A stretch of DNA of 27,755 bases from JAVBNJ01 sp031551625. GTDB lineage: Bacteria; Bacteroidota; Bacteroidia; Bacteroidales; UBA932. The DNA lies in assembly GCA_031551625.1 (NCBI GenBank), contig JAVBNJ010000114.1:1-27755 (forward strand), read 5' to 3'. The translations under genes and the position numbers were made by a program. The first letter of the stretch is position 1, and every line of letters begins with the position of its first letter. Shown piece after piece: positions 1-7,396 of the stretch. The notes beneath the pieces were generated by a model. It searched no databases and had not been told where the DNA came from. It saw only the letters and a program-made list of their open reading frames with translations.

Positions 1-591
1 CGACGAAATGTAGTTGACAAGGAAGCTGCGGCTATCCATATTTTTGATGGCATATTCCACTTCCTGCGGCAAGTGTGGCGCCAGTTTCACTATGTGTAAT
101 GCTACATCACGAATAGATCCGAGCAGTGCATCGAACTGTTCGTCGGGCGATTTCGGCCACACATCGTTGCGTACTTTGATGGCTCCTACAAAATACGGAT
201 CATCGGCTACCATGCGTGTCAATTCAAACCGTTTTACCCCTTGCAGAATAAGCATGAATGCGCCATCGGGCAGCTCTATCAATTTCAAAATTTTGGCTAC
301 TGTGCCTATTTGTAATAAGTCGGTCGCTTGCGGATTATCTATCTTCGAGTCGCGTTGTGTGATAGCGCCCAACAGTTGTGAACCCGCTTGTGCATCGCGT
401 ATTAAGCGCAACGATTTTTCGCGGCTCACCGTAATGGGCATTACCATATTCGGAAACAATACCGCATTGCGCAGCGGCAACAACGGCAACTGTTTCGGAA
501 TATTCTTTACCCCGTTGTCCGTATTGTCGTCCTGAAAAATCGGAATATAATCAATTTCTTCGCTTCCCCAATTGGATGAAAACATGTTCAT
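1..591 (-). CDS. lon: ATP-dependent protease Lon (La), N-terminal part, cut by window edge
   Basis: The reverse strand is open from an ATG at 591 down to base 1, giving 197 codons with no stop, so the 3' part lies outside the window. The translation begins MNMFSSNWGSEE. It contains the conserved start of the Lon substrate-recognition domain: PLLPLRNAVLFPNMVMPI at about residues 35-52, then LRLIRDA, a D-G-A-F-M-L-I-L-Q-G-V-K-R-F-type segment near residues 100-110, and a region ending NMDSRSFLVNYISS. Lon is a cytoplasmic AAA+ serine protease that degrades misfolded and regulatory proteins. The AAA+ and Ser-Lys protease domains are not visible here. A second ATG two codons downstream could also serve as start. 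An AAGGA-like ribosome site and a TAACTTTG -7 element lie just upstream. Identification is firm for the part seen. Confidence 0.94.
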   Translation of the reverse strand, partial: MNMFSSNWGSEEIDYIPIFQDDNTDNGVKNIPKQLPLLPLRNAVLFPNMVMPITVSREKSLRLIRDAQAGSQLLGAITQRDSKIDNPQATDLLQIGTVAKILKLIELPDGAFMLILQGVKRFELTRMVADDPYFVGAIKVRNDVWPKSPDEQFDALLGSIRDVALHIVKLAPHLPQEVEYAIKNMDSRSFLVNYISS

Positions 592-620
592 TTCTACAAT
601 ATCCTTATTTAAAAATTATA

Positions 621-628
621 CAAAGTTA
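621..628 (-). promoter_or_regulatory. -7 promoter element for lon (TAACTTTG)
   Basis: TAACTTTG on the reverse strand matches the Bacteroidota -7 consensus TAnnTTTG and sits about 30 bases upstream of the lon ATG. It overlaps the TAA stop of the upstream outer-membrane gene. No convincing -33 TTTG is seen about 20 bases further up, so only the -7 box is supported. Confidence 0.5.
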
Positions 629-2014
629 GAAAAATGGCGTGATTAATGTAATATAAAATCCACCTTGCCCCAATTTATTGATGGCATAATCGATGCGAAA
701 CGCTATGTCGTAATACGTTACTATATCAATTCCCGCACCACCGCTGTACAGGAATGAATTTTCGAACGTATTACTGGGCGTAGCATATTTGTTGTAGGCA
801 TAGCCAAAATCGGTAAACACATTCGCATAGATTGTAAAGTGAATTTTGTTGAACTTATACAATGCCGACAGCCATTTAATTTCAAAGGTTTTTGTGGGCA
901 TTACCAAAAAACGCAACGTGTTTTTCAGGTAAATAAAATATTGCCCGTCTACCACATAATCCTGGTACCCGCGTAAATAATTACTTCCGTAGCCCAATGC
1001 CTGTTGGAAAATATACGACTCGCTACTGGCCGCCGATAATTTGACTTTTGCTTCGCCTGCATAGAACCAGCGGCGGGCAAAATGCCAGTATGTATTCAGT
1101 TCGGGGTAAATGGCGATGCCCATAAACCGGTCGGTCAAATCCATGGACGCATTGCTTGCTATTTGCCACATAGTGCCGCTGAGCGGGTAGGAGTGGGAGT
1201 CGCGCCAGTCGTTGGTGTAAGCATACGTGGCAATAAGCGTATTGCGCGATGTATTGTTACAGCCCCAGTAGTTGGGATTTAGTGCCAGTAAGGTGTCGCT
1301 GATATTTTTTCGTTCGAAATTCAGGGCAGCAGTGTGCAGTGTGCGTATGCCGGGCCGGTACGAGTAACTTACGCCGGCTGCATAGCATTCGCGGATAGGG
1401 CTATCATTGATTTTAACATACTGTACTTTGTTATCGACGGTTTCGTAGGCGGTGTTGTATACCATGTTGTAGGACGTCGAAAGCCCGAACAAGTGTTTAC
1501 GATCATCGTCAATGGCAATATTGCTGTAACCGATGGAAATACCGCGTTGGTAGCCGATGCGTGCATTGATGTGCAGTTTCTCATTTTGCCCGCGCATATT
1601 TTCAATATTTACGCCTGCGCCAAACGAAAATTTCGACCAGTCGGGATGTCTTATCCATGTACTGATATTCCGGTCTTCAAACACTAAATCTACAACAGGC
1701 CATATATACCAACGCTCTTCGACTTTGATGTGAAAGTCAATAGCGGTATCATTATTCACCAAACTGTCGGTAATGTATACATAGTTGAACAGCGACGTAT
1801 TCATCAGGTTACTGTGTGTGCGGTCTATGTGTTCCGCCAGCTCGTTAAGGCTTATCGTATCGCCTTGCTTGAAGGTTAATTCCCGCATGATGACAGATAG
1901 TCGTGTTATTTTATTACCCGAGATAGCAATATCGTTGACCACAAACCGTTGTGCCGCCACTGGAGCGGCCAATAGGCATAGCAACAAGGTAATAAAACAA
2001 ATTCTTTTTCGCAT
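626..2014 (-). CDS. Omp85/BamA-TamA family outer-membrane protein with one POTRA-like domain
   Basis: The 462-residue product starts with a signal peptide (MRKRICFITLLLCLLAAPVAAQ). Residues about 23-100 form one POTRA-like module, including an ISGNKITRLSVIMREL-type opening and a KVEERWY end. The rest alternates aromatic and polar residues as in a 16-strand beta-barrel and ends in Phe (ITPFF), the usual outer-membrane insertion signal. The Omp85 barrel signature LRGY is present at residues 347-350, which strongly supports this family. It is shorter than BamA (about 800 residues, five POTRAs), so it is probably an accessory Omp85 member and not the essential assembly factor; its substrate is unknown. 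It is transcribed toward lon with a 34-base gap and has its own weak -7 box upstream. Confidence 0.85.
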   Translation of the reverse strand: MRKRICFITLLLCLLAAPVAAQRFVVNDIAISGNKITRLSVIMRELTFKQGDTISLNELAEHIDRTHSNLMNTSLFNYVYITDSLVNNDTAIDFHIKVEERWYIWPVVDLVFEDRNISTWIRHPDWSKFSFGAGVNIENMRGQNEKLHINARIGYQRGISIGYSNIAIDDDRKHLFGLSTSYNMVYNTAYETVDNKVQYVKINDSPIRECYAAGVSYSYRPGIRTLHTAALNFERKNISDTLLALNPNYWGCNNTSRNTLIATYAYTNDWRDSHSYPLSGTMWQIASNASMDLTDRFMGIAIYPELNTYWHFARRWFYAGEAKVKLSAASSESYIFQQALGYGSNYLRGYQDYVVDGQYFIYLKNTLRFLVMPTKTFEIKWLSALYKFNKIHFTIYANVFTDFGYAYNKYATPSNTFENSFLYSGGAGIDIVTYYDIAFRIDYAINKLGQGGFYITLITPFF

Positions 2015-2022
2015 ACAATTTA

Positions 2023-2030
2023 TAAAGATA
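2023..2030 (-). promoter_or_regulatory. Possible -7 element of the Omp85 gene (TATCTTTA)
   Basis: TATCTTTA on the reverse strand differs from TAnnTTTG only at the last base and lies 8 bases upstream of the Omp85 ATG. That leader is short, so the call is weak. Confidence 0.3.
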
Positions 2031-2059
2031 CAAAATAATTAGGAATTAATAAAAAAGTA

Positions 2060-2087
2060 AAGCTCCATTTATTTAATGATGGAGCTT
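2060..2087 (-). terminator. Rho-independent terminator of the ileS-dksA-lspA cluster
   Basis: A perfect 9-bp stem (AAGCTCCAT / ATGGAGCTT) encloses a 10-base loop. On the minus strand it is followed by a T-rich tract (complement of the A run at 2051-2056). It lies 25 bases past the lspA stop and separates lspA from the Omp85 gene. Confidence 0.8.
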
Positions 2088-2112
2088 CTGTTTTGATATA
2101 TAAACCTATCTG

Positions 2113-2730
2113 TTATGCTTGTTTTTCTTCCGCCTTGTGTCCCGAAAAAAACTTGCGTTGGAAGAGCAGCAGGTAGAATACGCCGATGGTAATAGCCGCA
2201 TCGGCAATATTGAAAATGGGACGGAAAAATAATGCGTGCCCTTCGGCATCCCTGATGATTGGGAAGTACAGCATGTCTACCACTTTTCCATGCAGGAACG
2301 ACGCGTAGCCGCCGCTTTCGGGCAAGAATGTGGCCACTTGCGTATAGGTCGACGCATCGAATAGCAATCCGTAGAACAGGCAGTCGAAAATGTTGCCAGC
2401 CGCACCTGCCAAGATAAGTGCGAGGCCCAGCATTACACCGCGAGGCGCATTGCCTTTGCGGTTCATCTTCACCATTTGAATGGCAATGAATGTGACCAAC
2501 ACAATGCGGAACAAACTCAATAAAAGTTTGCCCATATCGCCGCCAAATGCCATGCCGAATGCCATCCCGGGGTTTTCGGTAAAGTGAATGATAAACCAAT
2601 TGCCGAATACACGAATTTCACTTTCGAGCGGCATGGTGGTTTTTATCCAGATTTTTACAACCTGATCAATAACGAGTATTGCCGCAATGATAAGGATGGC
2701 AAGCTTTCCCGACGATAACTTAAATTTCAA
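2113..2730 (-). CDS. lspA: Lipoprotein signal peptidase (signal peptidase II)
   Basis: This 205-residue polytopic inner-membrane aspartyl protease removes signal peptides from prolipoproteins after lipidation of the lipobox Cys. The family motifs are visible: D22 in the first membrane segment (VIDQVVKIWI), N53-P-G-M-A-F, the first catalytic Asp in GNIFD (D116), and the second in FNIADAAI (D177). Four hydrophobic segments are present. It is longer than the roughly 165-residue E. coli enzyme because of the 117-170 loop, as in other Bacteroidota. The start is a TTG: an in-frame stop lies two codons upstream and no ATG occurs before the first membrane segment. It sits 28 bases downstream of the TraR/DksA-like gene, probably in the same transcript. 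Its substrates would include the lipoproteins encoded in this window. Confidence 0.95.
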   Translation of the reverse strand: MKFKLSSGKLAILIIAAILVIDQVVKIWIKTTMPLESEIRVFGNWFIIHFTENPGMAFGMAFGGDMGKLLLSLFRIVLVTFIAIQMVKMNRKGNAPRGVMLGLALILAGAAGNIFDCLFYGLLFDASTYTQVATFLPESGGYASFLHGKVVDMLYFPIIRDAEGHALFFRPIFNIADAAITIGVFYLLLFQRKFFSGHKAEEKQA

Positions 2731-2758
2731 AATTCAAAGTTTAAAATTTAGTATTCGG

Positions 2759-3151
2759 TTACTTGCCTTCTTTTGCTTCGATGCTTAACGTAGCATGGGG
2801 CACCGAGAGTAAACGTTCTTTGGGAATCAATTTGCCGGTTTCGCGGCAGATACCATACGTTTTGTTCTCAATGCGGATAAGCGCGGCTTCGAGTGAACGG
2901 ATGAACTTTTGCTGGCGCATAGCCAATTGCCCGGCTTCTTCTTTCGACAGGGCAGAAGCGCCTTCTTCCAATACGTTGAAAGTCGGTGCTGTGTCTTCGG
3001 TATCATTACCACCTGTGTTGTTTACACTTGATAATAGCAATTCAAAATCTTTCTTCGCTTTATCCAACTTTTCTATAATCAGTTGTTTGAATTCTTGCAA
3101 TTCTTTATCGCTATAGCGTGTCTTTTCTTTTGTTTCAACTTTCTTTGCCAT
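2759..3151 (-). CDS. TraR/DksA-family protein with degenerate zinc finger
   Basis: The 130-residue product has an N-terminal helical hairpin (about residues 14-95, coiled-coil-like) and the TraR/DksA C-terminal motif YGICRETGKLIPKERL followed by VPHATLSI. DksA-type proteins enter the RNA polymerase secondary channel and modulate stringent-response promoters. Here only one of the four zinc-ligand cysteines remains (C102); the positions expected for the others are T105, S123 and A126. That degeneration is familiar in Bacteroidota members of the family, so zinc binding is unlikely. The gene lies between ileS and lspA, has an AGAGGA ribosome site, and has its own promoter elements overlapping the end of ileS. 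Family assignment is secure; a direct RNA polymerase role is inferred. Confidence 0.88.
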   Translation of the reverse strand: MAKKVETKEKTRYSDKELQEFKQLIIEKLDKAKKDFELLLSSVNNTGGNDTEDTAPTFNVLEEGASALSKEEAGQLAMRQQKFIRSLEAALIRIENKTYGICRETGKLIPKERLLSVPHATLSIEAKEGK

Positions 3152-3176
3152 AAATAGGTCCTCTTTAGATAATATA

Positions 3177-3207
3177 CAAAGTTAATAAATATTTTACACT
3201 TTAGCAA
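3177..3207 (-). promoter_or_regulatory. Promoter of the TraR/DksA-like gene (-33 TTG, -7 TAACTTTG)
   Basis: On the reverse strand a TTG (3207-3205) is followed after 20 bases by TAACTTTG (3184-3177). This matches the Bacteroidota primary-sigma layout, although the -33 reads CTTG, not TTTG. The -33 lies inside the last codons of ileS, so the TraR/DksA-like and lspA genes could be expressed separately from ileS. Confidence 0.55.
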
Positions 3208-6200
3208 GTTGTATTTTTATCGGTGTTTCGTCTAATTCTATGGTTGTGCCGCCTGCAATCTCGTCACTCAAATCGATAGACACGGTAAGGGTTTGCGAAG
3301 CTATCAAATCCTTGAAGTCAGCAACTGCAGTTACTACGTCGGAATGTTTTTCGAGTTGAACTTTTATTTTGTCCGTCACGTCGAAACCACTTTCTTTGCG
3401 CAGGTTCTGTATGCGGTTAATCAATTCGCGAGCTGTTCCTTCGCGGCGCAGCGCTTCGGTAATCGTAATGTCAAGCGCCACGGTAAGCGTGCCTTCGGTG
3501 GTCACCAGCCAGCCTGGCAAATCCTCCGAGGTAATTTCCACATCTTCTTTTTCCAATAGTACTTCGCCAGAAGCCAACACTAATTTATATGCATTCGATT
3601 TTTCGATGGCGCTGATTTGTTCTTGCGCGAGCGCAGCTACAGCAGCGGCAATTTCTTTCATTTGCGCACCGTACTTTTTGCCCAGCGTTTTGAAATTGGG
3701 TTTTATTTTTTTGACAATAACGCCGGTGGTGTCCGTCAAAAATTCCATTTCTTTTACATTCACCTCGTTTAATACAAGCTGCTTCACGGCTTCCAGTTGT
3801 CTCTGCATTGATGCGTCGAACACCGGAATCAACATTTTGGTGAGCGGCTGGCGTACTTTAATATTCACTTTGCGGCGCAGCGCCAACACCATTGATGAGG
3901 CTCGTTGCGCCAGCTCCATTTGCTTTTCAAGTGTTGTGTCAATTAGTTTTTCGTCGTGTGCAGGCAATGTCGTAAAGTGTACCGATGTTTCTTTGGCATG
4001 TCCCGTAACGCTGTTCAGATCGTTGAATAAACGTTCCATGAAGAACGGTGCAATGGGGGCTGCCAATTGTGCCACGATTTCTAAGCAAGCGCAGAGTGTT
4101 TGGTAAGCAGCCAATTTATCTTTTGTCATGCTGCCACCCCAGAAACGTTTGCGATTCAAGCGCACGTACCAGTTGCTCAGATGGTCGCACACAAAGTCTT
4201 GAATCATGCGGCCTGCAGTGGTTACATCGTAATCGTTGTATGCGGCATCTACATCTTTTATCAACGAGTGGAGCAATGAAATAATCCACCGGTCGATTTC
4301 GGGACGCTCTGAAATGCTCACAGGTTCTTCGTTTCCGGTGTAGCCATCGACGTTAGCATAGAGCGCGAAGAACGAGTAGGTGTTGTAGAGTGTGCCGAAG
4401 AATTTCCGGCGTACTTCGTCTACACCGGCAATGTCGAACTTCAGGTTGTCCCATGGTTGCGCATTGGTAAGCATATACCAGCGTAGCGCATCGGCACCGT
4501 AATCTTTCATTACCCCGAATGGTTCCACGGCATTGCCCAGGCGTTTGCTCATCTTGTTGCCGTTCTTGTCGAGGACCAGTCCATTTGATATTACATTTTT
4601 GAACGCCACCGAATTTTTTATCATTGTAGCAATGGCGTGCAGCGTGAAAAACCAGCCGCGCGTCTGGTCAACGCCTTCGGCAATAAAGTCGGCAACCTTT
4701 TGCCCGGTGCCGCCTTCGAACGGATAATGATCTTGCGCAAACGGCATGGCACCGCTGTCGAACCACACGTCAATCAAGTCCAGTTCGCGCTTCATCGGTT
4801 TGCCGCTTTTCGACACCAGTACAATATCATCGACATACGGACGATGCAAATCTATTTTATCGAAATTTTCTTTCGTGTTTTTGTTGGGGACAAAGCCTTT
4901 CGTTTTCCACAGATTAACTTGCATTATGCCTGCAGCAACGGATTTCTCTATTTCGTTGTACAGTTCTTCGGTGCTGCCGATGCAAATTTCTTCCATACCG
5001 TCTTCGGTACGCCAAATGGGGAGTGGTGTTCCCCAATAGCGGCTGCGCGAGAGATTCCAGTCCTGCAAATTTTCTAACCATTTTCCGAAGCGGCCGGTAC
5101 CGGTGTTTTCGGGTTTCCAGTTAATTGTTTTGTTGAGTTCTATCATGCGCTCCTTTACTGCTGTAGTTTTTATAAACCACGAATCGAGTGGATAGTACAA
5201 CACTGGTTTGTCGGTACGCCAACAGTGCGGATAGTTGTGCGTATGCTTTTCTATTTTGAATGCCAGCCCTTGCTGTTTCAGCATTACAGCCAAGTCCACA
5301 TCAAGTGAGCCCCCCTCCGGCTCCCCCGAGGGGGACGGATTCGGGTCGTAGGCATTTTTTACAAAACGACCGGCATACTCTTTGTATATTTCCACATTTA
5401 CATATTCCTTTACAAATGCGGCATCTAATTCTTCGATGCGGAAAAATTTGCCGCTCTTGTCTACCATTGGTTGGCGGTTGCCGTCCTTGTCAATCAACAA
5501 CAGTGGCGGCACACCGTTGGCTTTGGCCACGCGGTCGTCGTCTGCACCAAAGGTAGGAGCAATGTGTACAATGCCCGTACCGTCTTCGGTAGTCACAAAG
5601 TCGCCTGTAATTACGCGGAACGCGCCTTCGCCCGGATTCACCCAAGGAATTAGTTGTTCATATTCGACACCTGCTAAATCCTTTCCGGTGTATTCGGCCA
5701 ATATTGTTGTTTCCGTTAAGCCATAGCGGCTCAACGCATCTTTACCTAAAATTATTTTCACCGGTTCTTTCGTGTACGGATTGGTTGTTTCCACCAGTGC
5801 ATACGGAATGTTTGGACCTACGGCTAATGCAGTGTTCGACGGCAATGTCCATGGTGTGGTTGTCCACGCTAAAAAGTATACTGTATCCTTTGCGAGGATT
5901 TGCAAGTCCCCCTTGGGGGATTTAGGAGGGCGTATCTTAAACTGCGCTACACACGTGGTGTCTTTCACATCGCGGTAGCAACCCGGTTGATTGAGCTCGT
6001 GTGTGCTCAAACCCGTTCCGGCAGCGGGAGAGTAGGGCTGTATGGTATAGCCTTTGTACAGCAATCCTTTGTTGTAAATATCTTTCAGCAAATACCACAG
6101 CGATTCGATGTAGCGATTGTCGTACGTGATATATGGGTGTTGCATGTCAACCCAATAGCCCATCTGTTGCGTGAGCGACTCCCACTCGCGGGTATATTTC

Positions 6201-6580
6201 ATTACTTCCTTGCGGCAAGCGGCGTTATAGTCGTCCACCGAAATTTTTTTGCCGATATCTTCTTTCGTGATGCCCAACATTTTTTCGACAGCCAGTTCCA
6301 CCGGCAGTCCATGCGTATCCCAGCCTGCCTTGCGCTCTACAAGGAAGCCTTTTTGCGTTTTGTAGCGGCAGAACACGTCTTTAATTGCACGAGCCATCAC
6401 GTGGTGAATTCCCGGCATTCCATTGGCGCTGGGCGGCCCCTCGTAGAACACAAAAGCCGGATGGCCTTTGCGTTGCTCAAGCGATTGTTCGAATGTTTTG
6501 TCCGTGTCCCATTTCGCCAACACTTCGCGGTTGATGGCGGCAAGATCTAATTGCTTGTATTCGTTAAATTTCTTGCTCAT
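3194..6580 (-). CDS. ileS: Isoleucyl-tRNA synthetase
   Basis: This 1128-residue class I synthetase charges tRNA-Ile with isoleucine. The HIGH-type motif is GIHH at residues 57-60 (in PPSANGMPGIHH), the KMSKR loop is at 676-680, and the editing domain lies between them (TTPWTLPSN near residue 240; GTGIVHIAPTFGADD near 335). The C-terminal part resembles the long type-2 (eukaryotic-like) IleRS class usual in Bacteroidota. Two short proline/glycine-rich insertions near residues 216-227 and 411-424 are encoded by G/C-rich palindromes (see the repeat entries). Both fall at variable loops of the editing-domain region and keep the frame, so the enzyme is probably functional. It is first in the cluster ileS - TraR/DksA-like - lspA. 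Confidence 0.97.
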   Translation of the reverse strand: MSKKFNEYKQLDLAAINREVLAKWDTDKTFEQSLEQRKGHPAFVFYEGPPSANGMPGIHHVMARAIKDVFCRYKTQKGFLVERKAGWDTHGLPVELAVEKMLGITKEDIGKKISVDDYNAACRKEVMKYTREWESLTQQMGYWVDMQHPYITYDNRYIESLWYLLKDIYNKGLLYKGYTIQPYSPAAGTGLSTHELNQPGCYRDVKDTTCVAQFKIRPPKSPKGDLQILAKDTVYFLAWTTTPWTLPSNTALAVGPNIPYALVETTNPYTKEPVKIILGKDALSRYGLTETTILAEYTGKDLAGVEYEQLIPWVNPGEGAFRVITGDFVTTEDGTGIVHIAPTFGADDDRVAKANGVPPLLLIDKDGNRQPMVDKSGKFFRIEELDAAFVKEYVNVEIYKEYAGRFVKNAYDPNPSPSGEPEGGSLDVDLAVMLKQQGLAFKIEKHTHNYPHCWRTDKPVLYYPLDSWFIKTTAVKERMIELNKTINWKPENTGTGRFGKWLENLQDWNLSRSRYWGTPLPIWRTEDGMEEICIGSTEELYNEIEKSVAAGIMQVNLWKTKGFVPNKNTKENFDKIDLHRPYVDDIVLVSKSGKPMKRELDLIDVWFDSGAMPFAQDHYPFEGGTGQKVADFIAEGVDQTRGWFFTLHAIATMIKNSVAFKNVISNGLVLDKNGNKMSKRLGNAVEPFGVMKDYGADALRWYMLTNAQPWDNLKFDIAGVDEVRRKFFGTLYNTYSFFALYANVDGYTGNEEPVSISERPEIDRWIISLLHSLIKDVDAAYNDYDVTTAGRMIQDFVCDHLSNWYVRLNRKRFWGGSMTKDKLAAYQTLCACLEIVAQLAAPIAPFFMERLFNDLNSVTGHAKETSVHFTTLPAHDEKLIDTTLEKQMELAQRASSMVLALRRKVNIKVRQPLTKMLIPVFDASMQRQLEAVKQLVLNEVNVKEMEFLTDTTGVIVKKIKPNFKTLGKKYGAQMKEIAAAVAALAQEQISAIEKSNAYKLVLASGEVLLEKEDVEITSEDLPGWLVTTEGTLTVALDITITEALRREGTARELINRIQNLRKESGFDVTDKIKVQLEKHSDVVTAVADFKDLIASQTLTVSIDLSDEIAGGTTIELDETPIKIQLAKV
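5306..5345. repeat. Palindromic element inserted in frame in ileS (copy 2)
   Basis: Stem TCCCCC / GGGGGA at 5322-5327 and 5330-5335 with a GA loop, flanked by a further run of C on the left (5309-5315). In the ileS frame the core reads S-P-S-G-E at residues 416-420. The core layout and reading frame are the same as in the copy at 5901-5932. Confidence 0.6.
5901..5932. repeat. Palindromic element inserted in frame in ileS (copy 1)
   Basis: Stem TCCCCC / GGGGGA at 5907-5912 and 5915-5920 with a TT loop, flanked by ATTTAGGAGGGC. In the ileS frame it encodes P-P-K-S-P-K-G-D-L-Q, with the core S-P-K-G-D at residues 221-225. Similar CCCCC(TT/AA)GGGGG elements are, from memory, dispersed repeats in some Bacteroidota genomes. 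Confidence 0.6.
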
Positions 6581-6608
6581 AAAATTTCAGGCTTGAAAAA
6601 ATAAGCGA

Positions 6609-6616
6609 CAAATATA
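6609..6616 (-). promoter_or_regulatory. -7 promoter element of ileS (TATATTTG)
   Basis: TATATTTG on the reverse strand matches TAnnTTTG exactly, 28 bases upstream of the ileS ATG. No clear TTTG is found at -33. Confidence 0.5.
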
Positions 6617-6628
6617 CAAAAAAATGGT

Positions 6629-6636
6629 TAATTTTG
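6629..6636 (+). promoter_or_regulatory. -7 promoter element of the cvpA-like gene (TAATTTTG)
   Basis: TAATTTTG matches TAnnTTTG and ends 21 bases before the ATG at 6658. Its position argues against the upstream TTG at 6634 as translation start. The divergent ileS promoter lies within 20 bases. Confidence 0.45.
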
Positions 6637-6657
6637 AAGATTAAAATCGAAGAGACT

Positions 6658-7152
6658 ATGAATTATTTGGATATTATTATCGGCATTCTTTTACTGATTG
6701 CATTTATTATGGGTTATCGACAAGGTTTTATCCGGCAGTTTTTCGGCTTACTTGCCTTGCTGCTGGGTGTTTTCTGTGCCTATAAATTTTCGCATTTTGC
6801 AGCGCACTATATTGCCCAATGGACACAAGCCAGCGAAGCGGTAGTCAATGCTGTGGCGTTTGCCGTAACGTTTATTGCGGTGTTGGTGGGTGTCAATTTT
6901 GTGGGCATTTTTGCCGATAAAATTATTACAATGGTGGCGCTCGGCTGGCTTAATAAAATGCTGGGCATTATTATGGCGCTGGCCAAGGAAGTGTTGATTC
7001 TGGGCGTGATTATCGTTATCCTCGATATGTTCCATATTGTACCGAAAGCACATGTCGAAAAATCGTTTCTTTACCAACCATTGGAAAATATTGGCACCAC
7101 GGTGTTTCCTTATTTGAAAAAACTATTGACGATGACGTTCGGCTTGTTTTAG
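6658..7152 (+). CDS. CvpA family membrane protein (colicin V production protein homologue)
   Basis: The 164-residue product has four hydrophobic segments: about residues 1-17, 23-41, 60-84 and 95-122. The opening MNYLDIIIGILLL and the following G-Y-R-Q-G-F-I-R-Q motif are typical of the CvpA family, a group of small inner-membrane proteins. In E. coli CvpA is linked to colicin V export and envelope robustness; the biochemical activity is unknown. The ATG at 6658 is preferred over the in-frame TTG at 6634 because an AGAGA-like ribosome site precedes it and the -7 box overlaps the TTG. The gene is divergent from ileS. Confidence 0.88.
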   Translation: MNYLDIIIGILLLIAFIMGYRQGFIRQFFGLLALLLGVFCAYKFSHFAAHYIAQWTQASEAVVNAVAFAVTFIAVLVGVNFVGIFADKIITMVALGWLNKMLGIIMALAKEVLILGVIIVILDMFHIVPKAHVEKSFLYQPLENIGTTVFPYLKKLLTMTFGLF

Positions 7153-7396
7153 GTATTCCTACAAAGGAACAAAGTGCACAAATTTTTTACTTGTACAACT
7201 TCTTTTTTTAGCTTGCCAACCACAATGTGGTAGGATTTGTGTGCCTCGGATACAAGCATGGCTTCGGACGGAAAGTACTTCCTGCTATCAAATGAATCGC
7301 ATCCATATTGGTTGATTCAAAAACTAACCCATCATTTGTCAAAAAATTGTATCTTTGTACTGTTTTTTTTTAAGAACTAACCTAATTATTTTTACT
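7153..7396. other. 244-base intergenic region between the cvpA-like and peptidase genes
   Basis: No gene can be supported here. The right end holds a -7 element for the peptidase. On the reverse strand about 48 codons between roughly 7155 and 7303 are open and coding-like (for example FDSRKYFPSEAMLV), but there is no good start, ribosome site or recognised family. It could be a gene remnant. Confidence 0.5.
7350..7357 (+). promoter_or_regulatory. -7 promoter element of the peptidase gene (TATCTTTG)
   Basis: TATCTTTG is an exact TAnnTTTG match, 39 bases before the ATG at 7397. A TTTG at 7335-7338 is only 11 bases upstream, too close for the usual 19-21 base spacer, so the -33 is undefined. 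Confidence 0.5.

Noticed and set aside
3369..4106. Plus-strand open frame of 245 codons antisense to ileS
   Set aside because: Ser/Ala-rich shadow of the highly conserved IleRS C-terminal region.
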